Shown here: in pieces, positions 8,215-16,711 of the stretch
Position numbering within the stretch: position 1 is the stretch's first letter
Layout of the letters: every line of letters starts with the position of its first letter
Source: Gaiellasilicea sp963829845
GTDB lineage: Bacteria > Actinomycetota > Thermoleophilia > Gaiellales > Gaiellaceae
NCBI GenBank assembly: GCA_963829845.1
Contig: CAWHKD010000015.1
Span: 18,525 to 82,524 of the forward strand
Direction of reading: 5' to 3'
DNA: 64,000 bases
Notes under the pieces: generated by a model
Told to the model about the DNA's origin: nothing
Database searches by the model: none
Seen by the model: the letters and a program-made list of their open reading frames with translations, nothing else
Position numbers and translations under genes: made by a program

Positions 8215-8981
8215 GCGGCAACCTCCTGTCCGAGATGGGCGAGCACGGCGACGGTGAACCGCTCCGCCTGCTCGACGTTCGCGAGATGCGCCGCACGGTC
8301 GAGCACGAGGAGCCGCGCCTCCGGAACGCAAGACGCGAGCAACTCGCCGTGCTCGACCGGTGTCGCGGAGTCGTCCGCGCCAGCGACCACGAGCGTCGGG
8401 GCGGAGACGGCGGCGATCCGCTCACGCGCGTCCCAGGCTGCGAGGGCATCGCACGAGCGCGCGTACCCCTCGCGCGGGGTGTCGACCAGCATCGCCCGGA
8501 AGCGCGCCACGGTCTCCGGCTGCTCGCGCGCGAACGCGGTCGTGAACCAGCGCCCGACGACGGCGTCCGCGATCGCCTCCGTGCCCTCGGCGCGCACGGT
8601 CCGCGCGCGCTCGACCCACACGTCGGGTGGTCCGAGATATGCCGACGTGCAGGAGAGGACGAGCCGCTCGACGCGCTCGGGCGCAGCGAGCGCCAGCGCG
8701 ATCGCCACCATCCCGCCGAGCGAGGTCCCGCAGATCGACACGCGCTCGAGCTCGAGCTCGTCGACGAGATCGAGCAGGCCGTGCGCGAACGCCTCGACCG
8801 TACAGGGCGGCTCGGGAAGCTCGGACGCGCCGTGGCCGGGGTGGTCGTAGGTCAGGACGCGGAAGCGCTCGGCGAGCTCGGGGAGCTGGCGGCTCCACAG
8901 CTCCTGGCCGGTGCCGAGCGAGCTCGCGAGCACCACGGCCGGCGCGCCCGCCGGCCCGTGCAGGCGATGGTCGAGCCTCAC
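8211..8981 (-). CDS. pcaD: 3-oxoadipate enol-lactonase
   Basis: A 256-residue alpha/beta hydrolase that opens the enol-lactone to 3-oxoadipate. The nucleophile elbow is CGTSLGGMVAI (Ser near residue 95), the family segment YDHPGHGAS precedes it, and the acid and histidine lie in VVAGADDSATP and DRAAHLANVEQ. GTG at 8981 overlaps the pcaB stop (GTGA). Its place between pcaB and pcaC gives the order of the protocatechuate branch. Confidence 0.92.
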   Translation of the reverse strand: MRLDHRLHGPAGAPAVVLASSLGTGQELWSRQLPELAERFRVLTYDHPGHGASELPEPPCTVEAFAHGLLDLVDELELERVSICGTSLGGMVAIALALAAPERVERLVLSCTSAYLGPPDVWVERARTVRAEGTEAIADAVVGRWFTTAFAREQPETVARFRAMLVDTPREGYARSCDALAAWDARERIAAVSAPTLVVAGADDSATPVEHGELLASCVPEARLLVLDRAAHLANVEQAERFTVAVLAHLGQEVAA

Positions 8982-10285
8982 CGACGGGCCCCCTCGTACT
9001 CGGCCAGCGCACGGTCGACGAGCGCCTCGGCCGCGCCGAGATAGCCGGCCGGGTCGAGGAGCACGTCGAGCTCGTCGGCCGAGAGGCCGGTTCGCGCGTC
9101 GGCGGCGAGCGCCTCGCGGAAGGACGGTGCGCGCGCGGACTCGGCGACGACCTCGTGCGCCCGGCGTCGCCCGAGGCGGGGCGTGAGGGCGAACGAGATC
9201 CGCTCGGCGACGACGATCCCGTCGCCCGCGTCGAGGTTCGACCGCATCCGCTCCGCGTCGACCTCGAGGTCGACAACCGCGTCCGCGGCCGCCGCGGCCG
9301 ACCCGCCGGCGAACGCGAGCGCGCCCGAAAGCGCCTCCCACTCCGCATGCCAGCCTCCGACGCCCCGTTCGTGCTCGTTCGGCTGCTCGCCGAGCAGGAC
9401 TCCCGCGTGGGCGTGCGCGAGGCGTGCGCACGCGACGGCCAGCGTCGACCGGACAGGATTCCGCTTCTGCGGCATGCTCGACGACACGCCGCCCGTGGCC
9501 TCTCGGACCTCGGCCACCTCGGTCTGGGCGAGGAGCACGACGTCCCGCCCGACCTTCGCAGCCGCGCCGGCGGCGGAGTCCAGCGCCGCGCCGAGCTCCG
9601 CGACGCGCTGGCGGTTCGCATGCCAGGGGAGCACGGGCTCGGCGAGATCCAGCTCCCGGGCGAAGACGCGGACGACCTCCAGCGCGTCGTCCCCGAGGGC
9701 GGCGAGCGTCCCCGCGGCGCCGCCGAGCTGTGCCGCCAGACGCTCGGCGTGGACGGTCGCGAGCCGCCGGCGCGCCTCGAGCGCGGCGACGAGCCAGCCC
9801 GCCGCCTTGAGCCCGAACGTGGTCGGAACCGCCTGCTGGAGGAGGGTGCGCGCTGCGATCGGCGTCGAGCGGTGGTTACGAGCGAGACCGGCGCATCCGT
9901 CTGCGAGCCGGTCGAGCTCCGCGAGCACGAGCGCCCCGGCACGACGGGCGACGAGCATCGCCGCCGTGTCGACGACGTCCTGGCTCGTGGCCCCGAGATG
10001 GACGTAGTCGGCCGCGTCCTCGCCCGCGGCCTCGCGTAGCGCCCGCACGAGCGGCTCGGCCGGGTTTCCTGGCGAACGGCCCTCCTCCGCGAGACGCGCG
10101 ACGTCATAGAACTCGGCGCGGCACGCCTCGCCGATCCGCCGTGCGGCGCCCTCCGGGAGGATCCCGACCGCGGCGCCCGACTTCGCGAGCGCGTGCTCCG
10201 CGTCGAGCATCCCCTGAAGCCACGCGCGATCCGAGACCGCCTCCTGCAGCTCCTGCGGCACGAAGATGGCCGAGAACGGCGTCAC
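8978..10285 (-). CDS. pcaB: 3-carboxy-cis,cis-muconate cycloisomerase
   Basis: A 435-residue member of the fumarase/argininosuccinate lyase superfamily that closes 3-carboxymuconate to 4-carboxymuconolactone. The superfamily signature is visible as GGVSSSMPQKRNP (about residue 260), with YVHLGATSQDVVDTA earlier. GTG at 10285 gives the N-terminus VTPFSAIFVPQELQEAV and overlaps the pcaG stop. Length and operon position fit PcaB rather than a purine or arginine lyase. Confidence 0.92.
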   Translation of the reverse strand: MTPFSAIFVPQELQEAVSDRAWLQGMLDAEHALAKSGAAVGILPEGAARRIGEACRAEFYDVARLAEEGRSPGNPAEPLVRALREAAGEDAADYVHLGATSQDVVDTAAMLVARRAGALVLAELDRLADGCAGLARNHRSTPIAARTLLQQAVPTTFGLKAAGWLVAALEARRRLATVHAERLAAQLGGAAGTLAALGDDALEVVRVFARELDLAEPVLPWHANRQRVAELGAALDSAAGAAAKVGRDVVLLAQTEVAEVREATGGVSSSMPQKRNPVRSTLAVACARLAHAHAGVLLGEQPNEHERGVGGWHAEWEALSGALAFAGGSAAAAADAVVDLEVDAERMRSNLDAGDGIVVAERISFALTPRLGRRRAHEVVAESARAPSFREALAADARTGLSADELDVLLDPAGYLGAAEALVDRALAEYEGARR

Positions 10286-10851
10286 GCCGCGAAGAACGTC
10301 GTCTGGCCGGCGCCCTGGAGCACGATGTCGAAGCGAAGCCCGTCTGCCTCGGGACGCGCGACGAGGGTTGCCCGCTCCGCGGGCTCGAGCCCGAGCAGGA
10401 CCGGGTCCTCCGCGTTCGCGGCTTCCTCGTCGGGGAAGTACAGCCGCGTCGCGACGCGCTTCAGCAGGCCCCGCGCGAAGACGCCCACGAGAACGTGTGG
10501 CGCCTGCCGTCGACCGTCCACCCACGGGACGCGGCCGGGCTTCACCGTGACGAACTCGAAGCGGCCCGCGCCGTCGGTGGCGGAGCGGCCGAAGCCCCTG
10601 AACCCCTGCTCGACGGGAAGCTCCTCGCGATCGTCGGCGGGGTGGGCGTACCGCCCGGCCGCGTTCGCCTGCCAGATCTCGACCATCCCGTCGGGAACCG
10701 GGTCCCCGGCGCCGTCCAGGAGCACGCCCGAGATGCGGATCGCGCGCGCGTCGGAGTCCGCGACGAGCCGGCCCGAAATCGGGCCGCCGATCAGGCCGAT
10801 CTCGAGGTACGGCCCGGTCGTCTGCGACGGCGTCACGGGGGCGTCAGTCAT
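10282..10851 (-). CDS. pcaG: Protocatechuate 3,4-dioxygenase alpha subunit
   Basis: A 189-residue intradiol dioxygenase subunit. SQTTGPYLEIGL, VEIWQANAAGRYAHP and GLLKRVATRLYFPDE are typical of PcaG. It lacks the iron-ligand His pair of the beta subunit (PKHIHFS in PcaH), as expected for the non-catalytic alpha chain. ATG at 10851 overlaps the end of pcaH by 8 bp, consistent with equimolar synthesis of the alpha-beta enzyme that cleaves protocatechuate between the hydroxyls. Confidence 0.94.
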   Translation of the reverse strand: MTDAPVTPSQTTGPYLEIGLIGGPISGRLVADSDARAIRISGVLLDGAGDPVPDGMVEIWQANAAGRYAHPADDREELPVEQGFRGFGRSATDGAGRFEFVTVKPGRVPWVDGRRQAPHVLVGVFARGLLKRVATRLYFPDEEAANAEDPVLLGLEPAERATLVARPEADGLRFDIVLQGAGQTTFFAA

Positions 10852-11563
10852 CGTGCGGCTCCTCGAGCGGCGTCGCGTCGCGTCCTCCGAGCACGATGTC
10901 GAAGCGGAAGCCCAGCGCCCAGTCGGGCTGCGTCAGCTCAAGGTCGAAGCTCGAGATCAGCCGCCGCCGCGCGTGCTCGTCGCGGATCGAGTTGAGGATC
11001 GGGTCGAACGGGAAGAGCGGGTCTCCCGGGAAGTACATCTGGGTGACGAGGCGCTCCGGGAACGCGCGCCCGAACAGGGAGAAGTGGATGTGCTTCGGCC
11101 GCCAGGCGTTCGGGTGGTTGCCCCAGGGATACGCGCCGGGAAGGATCGACGTGAAGCGGTACGTGCCGTCGTCGTCCGTGAGACAGCGGCCCGAGCCGGT
11201 GAAGTTCGGATCGAGCGGCGCGTCGTGCGTGTCGACCGCATGCCGGTAGCGGCCCGCCGCGTTCGCCTGCCAGACCTCGACGAGCTGGCCGCGGAGGGGC
11301 TTCCCGTCGGAGCCGAGCACGCGACCCGTGACGACGATCCGCTCGCCGAGCGGCTCGCCCGCGTGCTGGCGCGTCAGATCGGCGTCCGTGTCGCGCAGCG
11401 GGAGCTCGCCGTAGACGGGGCCTGTCAGCTCCGAGAGCGACTGTGGAAGCAGGACGAGCGGCTCGTTCGGCGCCCGGAGTCGAGTGCCTACGTAGTCGGG
11501 GTGGAGGAGCGGCGGGTCGGACGCCGTGAGCGCGGCGTCCGGGATGCGGGGAAACACGGTCAT
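10844..11563 (-). CDS. pcaH: Protocatechuate 3,4-dioxygenase beta subunit
   Basis: The catalytic subunit of the iron(III) intradiol dioxygenase, 239 residues. The expected ligands are present: tyrosines in NAAGRYRH and LPGAYPW, and the histidine pair in RPKHIHFSLFG. ATG at 11563 is preferred because it begins 1 nt after the pcaJ stop; ATG 11584 would extend into pcaJ. It precedes pcaG in the operon. Confidence 0.95.
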   Translation of the reverse strand: MTVFPRIPDAALTASDPPLLHPDYVGTRLRAPNEPLVLLPQSLSELTGPVYGELPLRDTDADLTRQHAGEPLGERIVVTGRVLGSDGKPLRGQLVEVWQANAAGRYRHAVDTHDAPLDPNFTGSGRCLTDDDGTYRFTSILPGAYPWGNHPNAWRPKHIHFSLFGRAFPERLVTQMYFPGDPLFPFDPILNSIRDEHARRRLISSFDLELTQPDWALGFRFDIVLGGRDATPLEEPHDD

Positions 11564-11564
11564 C

Positions 11565-12218
11565 TCAGGCTGCCCGGCGATCATCCAGGTCGACGTCGAA
11601 TGGGGCGCCGGTCACGGCCCGCACCTGCTCGACCGTCGCGTCGCCGGCGAGCTCGGTGAGGACGAGGCCTCCGTCGCGGAGCCGGAAGACGGAGAGCTCG
11701 GTGACGACGACGTCGGCCGCGGCGCGTGCGGTGAGCGGGAAGGTGCACTCGGAGACGATCTTCGGCTCGCCCTTCGAGGACGTCGAGGTCATCGTCACGA
11801 TCACGCGGCGCGCGCCGACGACGAGGTCCATCGCGCCGCCGACGCCGAGCACGTCCTTGCCCGGGACGGCCCAGTTCGCGATGTCCCCCGCGATCGAGAC
11901 CTGAAGCGCTCCGAGCACGGCGACGTCGATGTGGCCGCCGCGGATCATCGCGAAGCTCTGCGCGCTGTCGAAGTACGCGGCGCCGGGCAGCGCGGTGACC
12001 GGCTGCTTGGCCGCGTCGATGAGATCCGGGTCGAGCTCGCCGTCCCCCGGTCGCGGGCCGACGCCGAGCAGCCCGTTCTCCGTGTGCAGGAAGACGCCCG
12101 TGCCCTCACCGAGGAGCCCGGGGATGAGGTTCGGGATCCCGATCCCGAGGTTGACCACCTCGCCCGGCTGGAGCTCGCGCGCGGCGCGGGCCGCGATCGC
12201 GGTCTTGACGTCCGTCAC
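11565..12218 (-). CDS. pcaJ: 3-oxoadipate CoA-transferase subunit B
   Basis: A 217-residue beta subunit of a class I CoA-transferase that moves CoA from succinyl-CoA to 3-oxoadipate. The catalytic glutamate lies in FLHTENGLLGVGP, and VNLGIGIPNLIP and DLVVGARRVIVTMT are family segments. Sequence alone could also fit an acetoacetate transferase; the pca context decides. The ATG start overlaps the pcaI stop (12215-12218). Confidence 0.9.
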   Translation of the reverse strand: MTDVKTAIAARAARELQPGEVVNLGIGIPNLIPGLLGEGTGVFLHTENGLLGVGPRPGDGELDPDLIDAAKQPVTALPGAAYFDSAQSFAMIRGGHIDVAVLGALQVSIAGDIANWAVPGKDVLGVGGAMDLVVGARRVIVTMTSTSSKGEPKIVSECTFPLTARAAADVVVTELSVFRLRDGGLVLTELAGDATVEQVRAVTGAPFDVDLDDRRAA

Positions 12219-12877
12219 CGGGAGTGCACCAGCCGGTCGACGTACAGGTGCGGCGTGTGGATCGACTCCGGCTCGAGCTCACCCGCTGGCACGATCTCGC
12301 CCACCTCGGCGATTGTCACTCGTGCGGCGGCCGCCATCAACGGGTTGAAGTTCCGCGCCGTGCGCCGGTACCACAGGTTGCCGAGCTCGTCGGCCCGCGC
12401 CGCGTACACGAGTGCGACGTCGGCGTGGATCGGCCGCTCGAGGACGTGGGGTACGCCGTCGACCACGTGCTCCTCCTTCCCCTCGGCGAGCAGCGTCCCC
12501 GCCCCGACGGGGGTCAGGAACCCGGCGATCCCGGCCCCCGCCGCGCGGATGGCCTCGGCGAAGGTCCCCTGCGGGACGAGGGTCGCCTCGATCTCGCCCG
12601 CGTTCACCGCCGCCACCGCCTCCGGGTTCGACGTGAAGTACGACGAGATGCCGCGCTTGATCCGCCCCTGGCGCAGGAGCTTCCCGAGCCCGCGGCCGGG
12701 CTCGCCGATGTTGTTCGAGACGACAGTCAGCTCGTCGGCGAGGGAGGTCTCGACGAGGGCGTCGATGAGGGTGAGCGGCGCGCCGACGAGCCCGAAGCCG
12801 CCGACCATGACCGTGTCGCCCGAGCGAACCGCCGCCACCGCCTCCGCCGGCTCGATCGGGGTGCGCGTCGTCGCCAT
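12215..12877 (-). CDS. pcaI: 3-oxoadipate CoA-transferase subunit A
   Basis: A 220-residue alpha subunit of the CoA-transferase. GDTVMVGGFGLVGAPLTLID, LTVVSNNIGEPGRGLGKLL and the late segment YRRTARNFNPLMA are typical. It is the first gene of the eight-gene minus-strand pca/pob operon. No thiolase (pcaF) follows, so the last step from 3-oxoadipyl-CoA must be encoded elsewhere. The operon promoter must lie in the 306-bp divergent region that contains two palindromes. Confidence 0.9.
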   Translation of the reverse strand: MATTRTPIEPAEAVAAVRSGDTVMVGGFGLVGAPLTLIDALVETSLADELTVVSNNIGEPGRGLGKLLRQGRIKRGISSYFTSNPEAVAAVNAGEIEATLVPQGTFAEAIRAAGAGIAGFLTPVGAGTLLAEGKEEHVVDGVPHVLERPIHADVALVYAARADELGNLWYRRTARNFNPLMAAAARVTIAEVGEIVPAGELEPESIHTPHLYVDRLVHSR

Positions 12878-12922
12878 CCTGCGTCCCCTTCGTCGTCTCC
12901 GAACCGGGAGCGTAACCCGCCG

Positions 12923-12932
12923 TTGTATGCAA
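12923..12932. promoter_or_regulatory. Candidate GntR operator, TTGTATGCAA
   Basis: An imperfect palindrome about 45 bp upstream of pcaI. Its half-sites combine those of the TGTATACA site at 12987 and the TGCATGCA sites at 17740-18032, suggesting one regulator for all. It is AT-richer than its surroundings. Binding is not shown. Confidence 0.45.
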
Positions 12933-12986
12933 GCGCAGCTGTCTGTCGCTCAGGGATGGCGATGCTGGACTCGTCACAGCGGGTGT

Positions 12987-12994
12987 TGTATACA
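12987..12994. promoter_or_regulatory. Candidate GntR operator, TGTATACA
   Basis: A perfect 8-bp palindrome (TTGTATACAT in context) overlapping the presumed -10 of the ABC importer promoter, a position suited to repression. FCD-type GntR proteins commonly bind short palindromes of this type. Confidence 0.45.
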
Positions 12995-13183
12995 TGCGGC
13001 GATGTCGTGGCGACGCGTTCGACGAGCTGCGAGCCACGGCTCGCGCGCGGAGCGCAGCGCGTGCGTCGTCGGAGACATCGGCACGACAGCAGCTGGTCGA
13101 GCCAGCACCGGCGGGGTCTCAGGGGACGAGCATCCGGTCGTCGCCGGCCTGGACGTTCGCACGATGACGGAAGGAGAGAGGTC

Positions 13184-14419
13184 GTGAAGCCGTACAGAGT
13201 GATCGCGGCTGTGGGTGGCTTGGCGATGTTCACTGCGGTACTCGGCGGGTCGAGCGCATACGGTGGGCCGGCCGCGCAGGCTCAGCAAGGCCCGATCAAG
13301 ATCGGCGTGCTCACGCCCCTGACGGCGAACTTCGCGCCCTGGGGCATCCACGTCCGCGCCGGCGCGGCCCTGGCCGTGAACGAGATCAACCGGTCCGGCG
13401 GCGTGAAGGGGCGCGGGAACGGGCGGCCGCTCAATCTCGTCGTCGCCGACGACCAGTCGACGAACACGAGCGCGGCCGTCGACGGGTTCAGGCGGCTGAC
13501 GCAGCAGGAGAACGTCGTTTCCGTCGGCGGCATCATCGGCAGCCCGATCGCCCTGGCGACCACGCGGCTCGCCGAGGAGTCGCGCGTGCCGCTCTTCCTC
13601 ACGAAGGCCGGCAACAACGAGATCCTGACGCGGGCGAGCCGCTACACGTTCCGCACCTGCCTGCCCGCCGCTGCGATGGTTGCGACCTCGGTCGTGCAGC
13701 TCGCGCAGCGACGCGGGATCAGGGACGTGGGCGTGGTCATCGCCGACTACGCGTGGGGCCAGTCCTTCAAGTCGTCGCTCGAGGACGCAGCGCGCGCGGC
13801 TCCGAACATCCGCTTCAACATCCAGGTCGCGCCGCTGCCAACGACCAACTTCATTCCGTACCTCCGTTCGATGGACGGCGTGTCGCTGCTCGTCGCGACG
13901 GGTCACCCGCCGGGCGCCGGCTCGATCCTCGCCCAGGCCGGGCAGCTCGGGATCAAGGCCCCGGTCGTCGGCGCCTACTCGCCGTACGGGCTCACGGTGC
14001 GGAACGCGGGGACGGCGGCGTACGGCGTCTGGAGCGACTTCAAGTGCATGGCTACGGGCACGGCCGCGTACAAGGCGCTCGCGAAGCGGTACCTGCGGGC
14101 GTTCCCGCAGAACGGCTTCATGGAGGACGACGCGCTCTCCGGCTACGCCTACGTGAAGATCGTCGCTGAGGCGATCCGGAACGTCGGCGTCAACCGCGTG
14201 CAGATCGCGAACTACGTGCGCACGCACACGTTCACCATCCCCGGGTACGCGTTCCCGCTGCGGTGGACGCAATGGGGCGAGCTGAACCGGCCGACGGTCC
14301 AGTTCGCGGTGCTGACTAGGGGGCCGGCCCCCCAGCCCGGGATCAACATCGGAGCCAACTGGTGGCCGCGGGTGCTGTTCAAATCGCAGCCGCTGACGCC
14401 CTACCGTCCCCCGTCGTAG
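13184..14419 (+). CDS. Branched-chain-type ABC transporter substrate-binding protein
   Basis: A 411-residue periplasmic-binding-fold protein (type I, LivJ/HAA family). It has an N-terminal signal segment (basic KPYR, then a hydrophobic run to about residue 30) and a mature start near QQGPIKIGVLTPLTANFAPWG. GTG at 13184 follows AAGGAGAGAG closely. It is the first gene of a five-gene importer operon divergent from the pca genes, so the ligand is more likely an aromatic acid than an amino acid, as for HAA transporters in other aromatic-degrading bacteria. That ligand assignment is inference. Confidence 0.88.
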   Translation: MKPYRVIAAVGGLAMFTAVLGGSSAYGGPAAQAQQGPIKIGVLTPLTANFAPWGIHVRAGAALAVNEINRSGGVKGRGNGRPLNLVVADDQSTNTSAAVDGFRRLTQQENVVSVGGIIGSPIALATTRLAEESRVPLFLTKAGNNEILTRASRYTFRTCLPAAAMVATSVVQLAQRRGIRDVGVVIADYAWGQSFKSSLEDAARAAPNIRFNIQVAPLPTTNFIPYLRSMDGVSLLVATGHPPGAGSILAQAGQLGIKAPVVGAYSPYGLTVRNAGTAAYGVWSDFKCMATGTAAYKALAKRYLRAFPQNGFMEDDALSGYAYVKIVAEAIRNVGVNRVQIANYVRTHTFTIPGYAFPLRWTQWGELNRPTVQFAVLTRGPAPQPGINIGANWWPRVLFKSQPLTPYRPPS

Positions 14420-14434
14420 CCGTGGAGACCGGGT

Positions 14435-15169
14435 CTGCTGCTCGAGGTTGACGCGGTTACGAAGCGCTTCGGCGGTCTGCCGGCCGTCGACGGCGTGACG
14501 TTCGGAATCGACGACGGCGACATCGTCGCCGTCGTCGGTCCGAACGGGGCCGGCAAGACCACGCTCCTCAAGCTCATCGTGGGGCTCGCGCGGCCGACGC
14601 GGGGCGCCATCCGGCTCGACGGCGTGCGGACCGACGGGCTCACCGCGCACCAGGTCCGACGCATGGGCATCGCCCTGGCCATGCAGCGGCCGCTGCCGTT
14701 CGGGTCGATGACCGTCCTCGAGAACGCCCTGCTCGGCGCGATGTTCGGCGGCGGCGACGGCGTGGTCGGCGAGCGAGAGGCACGGCGACGTGCGGCGGAG
14801 GCGCTCGCTCTCGTGGGGCTGGAGGGCCGGGCCGAGCAACCGGTCTCGAGCCTGAACCTCCACCAGCTGCGGTTCCTGGAGATGGCCAAGGCGCTCGCGG
14901 GCTCGCCCAGGGTGCTGCTGCTCGACGAGGTCATGGCGGGCCTGAACGAGGCCGAGATCGCCGCCTCGGTCGAGATCGTCCGGAACGTGCGGGACCACCG
15001 CGGAACGGCGATCCTCTGGGTGGAGCACGTGATGAGCGCCGTGATCCAGCTCGCCGAGCGCGCGATCGTCCTCAACTTCGGGCAGGTGCTCGCGGAGGGC
15101 GAGCCCGAGGTCGTGATGCGGGACCCGGAGGTCGTCGACGCGTATCTCGGGCAGGCGCGTGTTGCTTGA
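14435..15169 (+). CDS. ABC transporter ATP-binding protein, LivG type
   Basis: A 244-residue ATPase of the HAA importer. Walker A is GPNGAGKT and Walker B is VLLLDEVMAG, where relatives have DEP. The signature LSxGQ is degenerate (LNLHQLRFLEMAKAL). No ATG, GTG or TTG lies between the upstream stop and the conserved N-terminus LLLEVDAVTKRFGG. CTG at 14435 has GGAG (14424-14427) 7 nt upstream and is the best start; CTG 14438 is possible. It overlaps the next ATPase gene by 11 bp. Confidence 0.85.
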   Translation: MLLEVDAVTKRFGGLPAVDGVTFGIDDGDIVAVVGPNGAGKTTLLKLIVGLARPTRGAIRLDGVRTDGLTAHQVRRMGIALAMQRPLPFGSMTVLENALLGAMFGGGDGVVGEREARRRAAEALALVGLEGRAEQPVSSLNLHQLRFLEMAKALAGSPRVLLLDEVMAGLNEAEIAASVEIVRNVRDHRGTAILWVEHVMSAVIQLAERAIVLNFGQVLAEGEPEVVMRDPEVVDAYLGQARVA

Positions 15170-15860
15170 GGTCTCCGGGCTCGCGGCCGGCTACCTCGGC
15201 GAGAAGGTGATCGAAGGGATCGACGTCGAGGTGCGCCGCGGGGAGGCCGTGGCGATCGTGGGCTCGAACGGGGCGGGCAAGACGACGCTCTTCCGGGCGA
15301 TCGCGGGGCTCCTGCCGCCGATGGCGGGTCGCGTCGTCCTCGAGGCCAAGGACCTCACCCGTCGACCCGCCCATCGGATCGCGCGCGCCGGGATCGCGTA
15401 CGTGCCGGCCGAGCGGCATCTGTTTCCGGCGATGACGTCGAAGAGCAATCTCGTCCTCGGCGCCTATCCGCGGCGCCCGGATGCCGCGACGCTCGAGCTC
15501 GTCTACGCGCTCTTCCCGCGGCTGCACGAGCGCCAGCGTCAGCACGCGGGGACGCTCAGCGGCGGCGAGCAGCAGATGCTGGCGGTCGGCCGCGCGCTCA
15601 TGGCCCGGCCGCGCCTGCTGATGCTCGACGAGCCGACGACCGGGCTCGCGCCGAAGATCGCGCAGGCCGCGTTCGAAGCGCTCGAGGGGCTGAAGAGAGA
15701 AGGGATGACGCTCCTGATCGCGGAGCAGCAGGTCCCGCTTGCGCTCTCGATCGCCGATCGCGGCTATGTGCTCGAGAACGGCCGCATCCGGCTGAGCGGC
15801 ACGGCGGCGGAGCTCGAGGGGAACCCGGAAGTGCGACGTGCGTACCTGGGCGTGACGTGA
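15159..15860 (+). CDS. ABC transporter ATP-binding protein, LivF type
   Basis: A 233-residue ATPase with canonical motifs: Walker A GSNGAGKTT, signature LSGGEQQMLAVGRAL, Walker B LLMLDEPTTGLAP. It pairs with the degenerate LivG-type subunit, so one ATP site of the heterodimer is probably weak. The GTG start overlaps the preceding gene, and the stop overlaps the permease start (GTGA). Confidence 0.92.
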   Translation: MLLEVSGLAAGYLGEKVIEGIDVEVRRGEAVAIVGSNGAGKTTLFRAIAGLLPPMAGRVVLEAKDLTRRPAHRIARAGIAYVPAERHLFPAMTSKSNLVLGAYPRRPDAATLELVYALFPRLHERQRQHAGTLSGGEQQMLAVGRALMARPRLLMLDEPTTGLAPKIAQAAFEALEGLKREGMTLLIAEQQVPLALSIADRGYVLENGRIRLSGTAAELEGNPEVRRAYLGVT

Positions 15861-16708
15861 GAGCCGTCATCCTGGACGGGCTCGTGCTCGGCCTGGCGTT
15901 CGGGCTGCTCGGCGTCGGGATGACCCTCGTCTACGGCCTCGGCGGGGTGATCAACCTCGCGTACGGCCAGATCGTCGTGTTCGCGGCGATCGTCGCGTCG
16001 CTCGTCATCGAGCGCGGCCACTCCCAGGGGCTCGCCGCCGTCGTGGGCGTGCTGGCGGCGGTGGCCCTCTCCCTCCTGCTCGATCTCACACTGCTGCGGC
16101 CCGTCTATCGCGAGCACGGGGAGGAGCGAACGCTGCTGGGGCTCCTGCTCACGCTGGGCGCCGCGTTCGTGATCGCGGGCGTGCTCACCTGGCGCTACCC
16201 GGACGGTGCGCTGTACATCTTCGTCAGCGGAGACCCCGTCTCCGTCCTCGGCGTCCCGATGGCCGTCGGGAGCATCTGGGCGTCGGGGCTCGCGCTCGGC
16301 GTCGCGGCGGTCCTCCTCGTGTTCTTCGGCGTGACGACGTTCGGGCGCGGGGTCCGCTCGGTGATCCAGGACGAGACCGGCGCTCGGCTCGTGGGCATCA
16401 ACCCGTCGTTCGTCCGCACGGTCATCTTCGCGCTCAGCGGGGCGCTCGCCGGCATCGTCGCCGCCGGCCAGTCGATGATCGGGCCGCTGGGCGTCAATGC
16501 CGGCTTCGAGCTCACGACCTTCGCCCTCATCGTCACCGTGGTCGGCGGGCTCGGGAGCGTGGCCGGGGCGTTCCTCGCGGGCGTGCTGCTCGGCGTCGTC
16601 AACTCCCTGAGCGCCCACTACGTAGGCCAGTACTACACGACGATCATCCTGCTCGCCGCTGCCGCACTGACGATCCTCATCCGACCCCGCGGGCTGCTCG
16701 GGCGGTAA
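15857..16708 (+). CDS. ABC transporter permease, LivH type
   Basis: A 283-residue membrane permease with about eight helices. INLAYGQIVVFAAIVA is the conserved early LivH segment, and LVGINPSFVRTVIFALSGALAGIVA is the coupling-loop region. The GTG start overlaps the LivF-type stop. It forms the transmembrane pore with the LivM-type subunit encoded next. Confidence 0.92.
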   Translation: MRAVILDGLVLGLAFGLLGVGMTLVYGLGGVINLAYGQIVVFAAIVASLVIERGHSQGLAAVVGVLAAVALSLLLDLTLLRPVYREHGEERTLLGLLLTLGAAFVIAGVLTWRYPDGALYIFVSGDPVSVLGVPMAVGSIWASGLALGVAAVLLVFFGVTTFGRGVRSVIQDETGARLVGINPSFVRTVIFALSGALAGIVAAGQSMIGPLGVNAGFELTTFALIVTVVGGLGSVAGAFLAGVLLGVVNSLSAHYVGQYYTTIILLAAAALTILIRPRGLLGR

Positions 16709-16711
16709 CGG

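Larger units (their letters stand above)
12878..13183. promoter_or_regulatory. Divergent control region between the pca operon and the ABC importer
   Basis: A 306-bp gap without a convincing gene. It holds two operator-like palindromes (12923-12932 and 12987-12994). A plausible plus-strand promoter has TGGACT (12966-12971), a 17-bp spacer and TATACA (12989-12994) overlapping the second palindrome. The ribosome site AAGGAGAGAG (13171-13180) serves the ABC gene. The leader between a start near 13001 and GTG 13184 is long; I see no riboswitch in it. Confidence 0.5.

Noticed and set aside
12974..15028. 684-codon minus-strand frame opposite the ABC importer genes
   Set aside because: Low-complexity His/Arg/Asp composition, no domain, and it runs antisense through clearly functional genes and the divergent control region.
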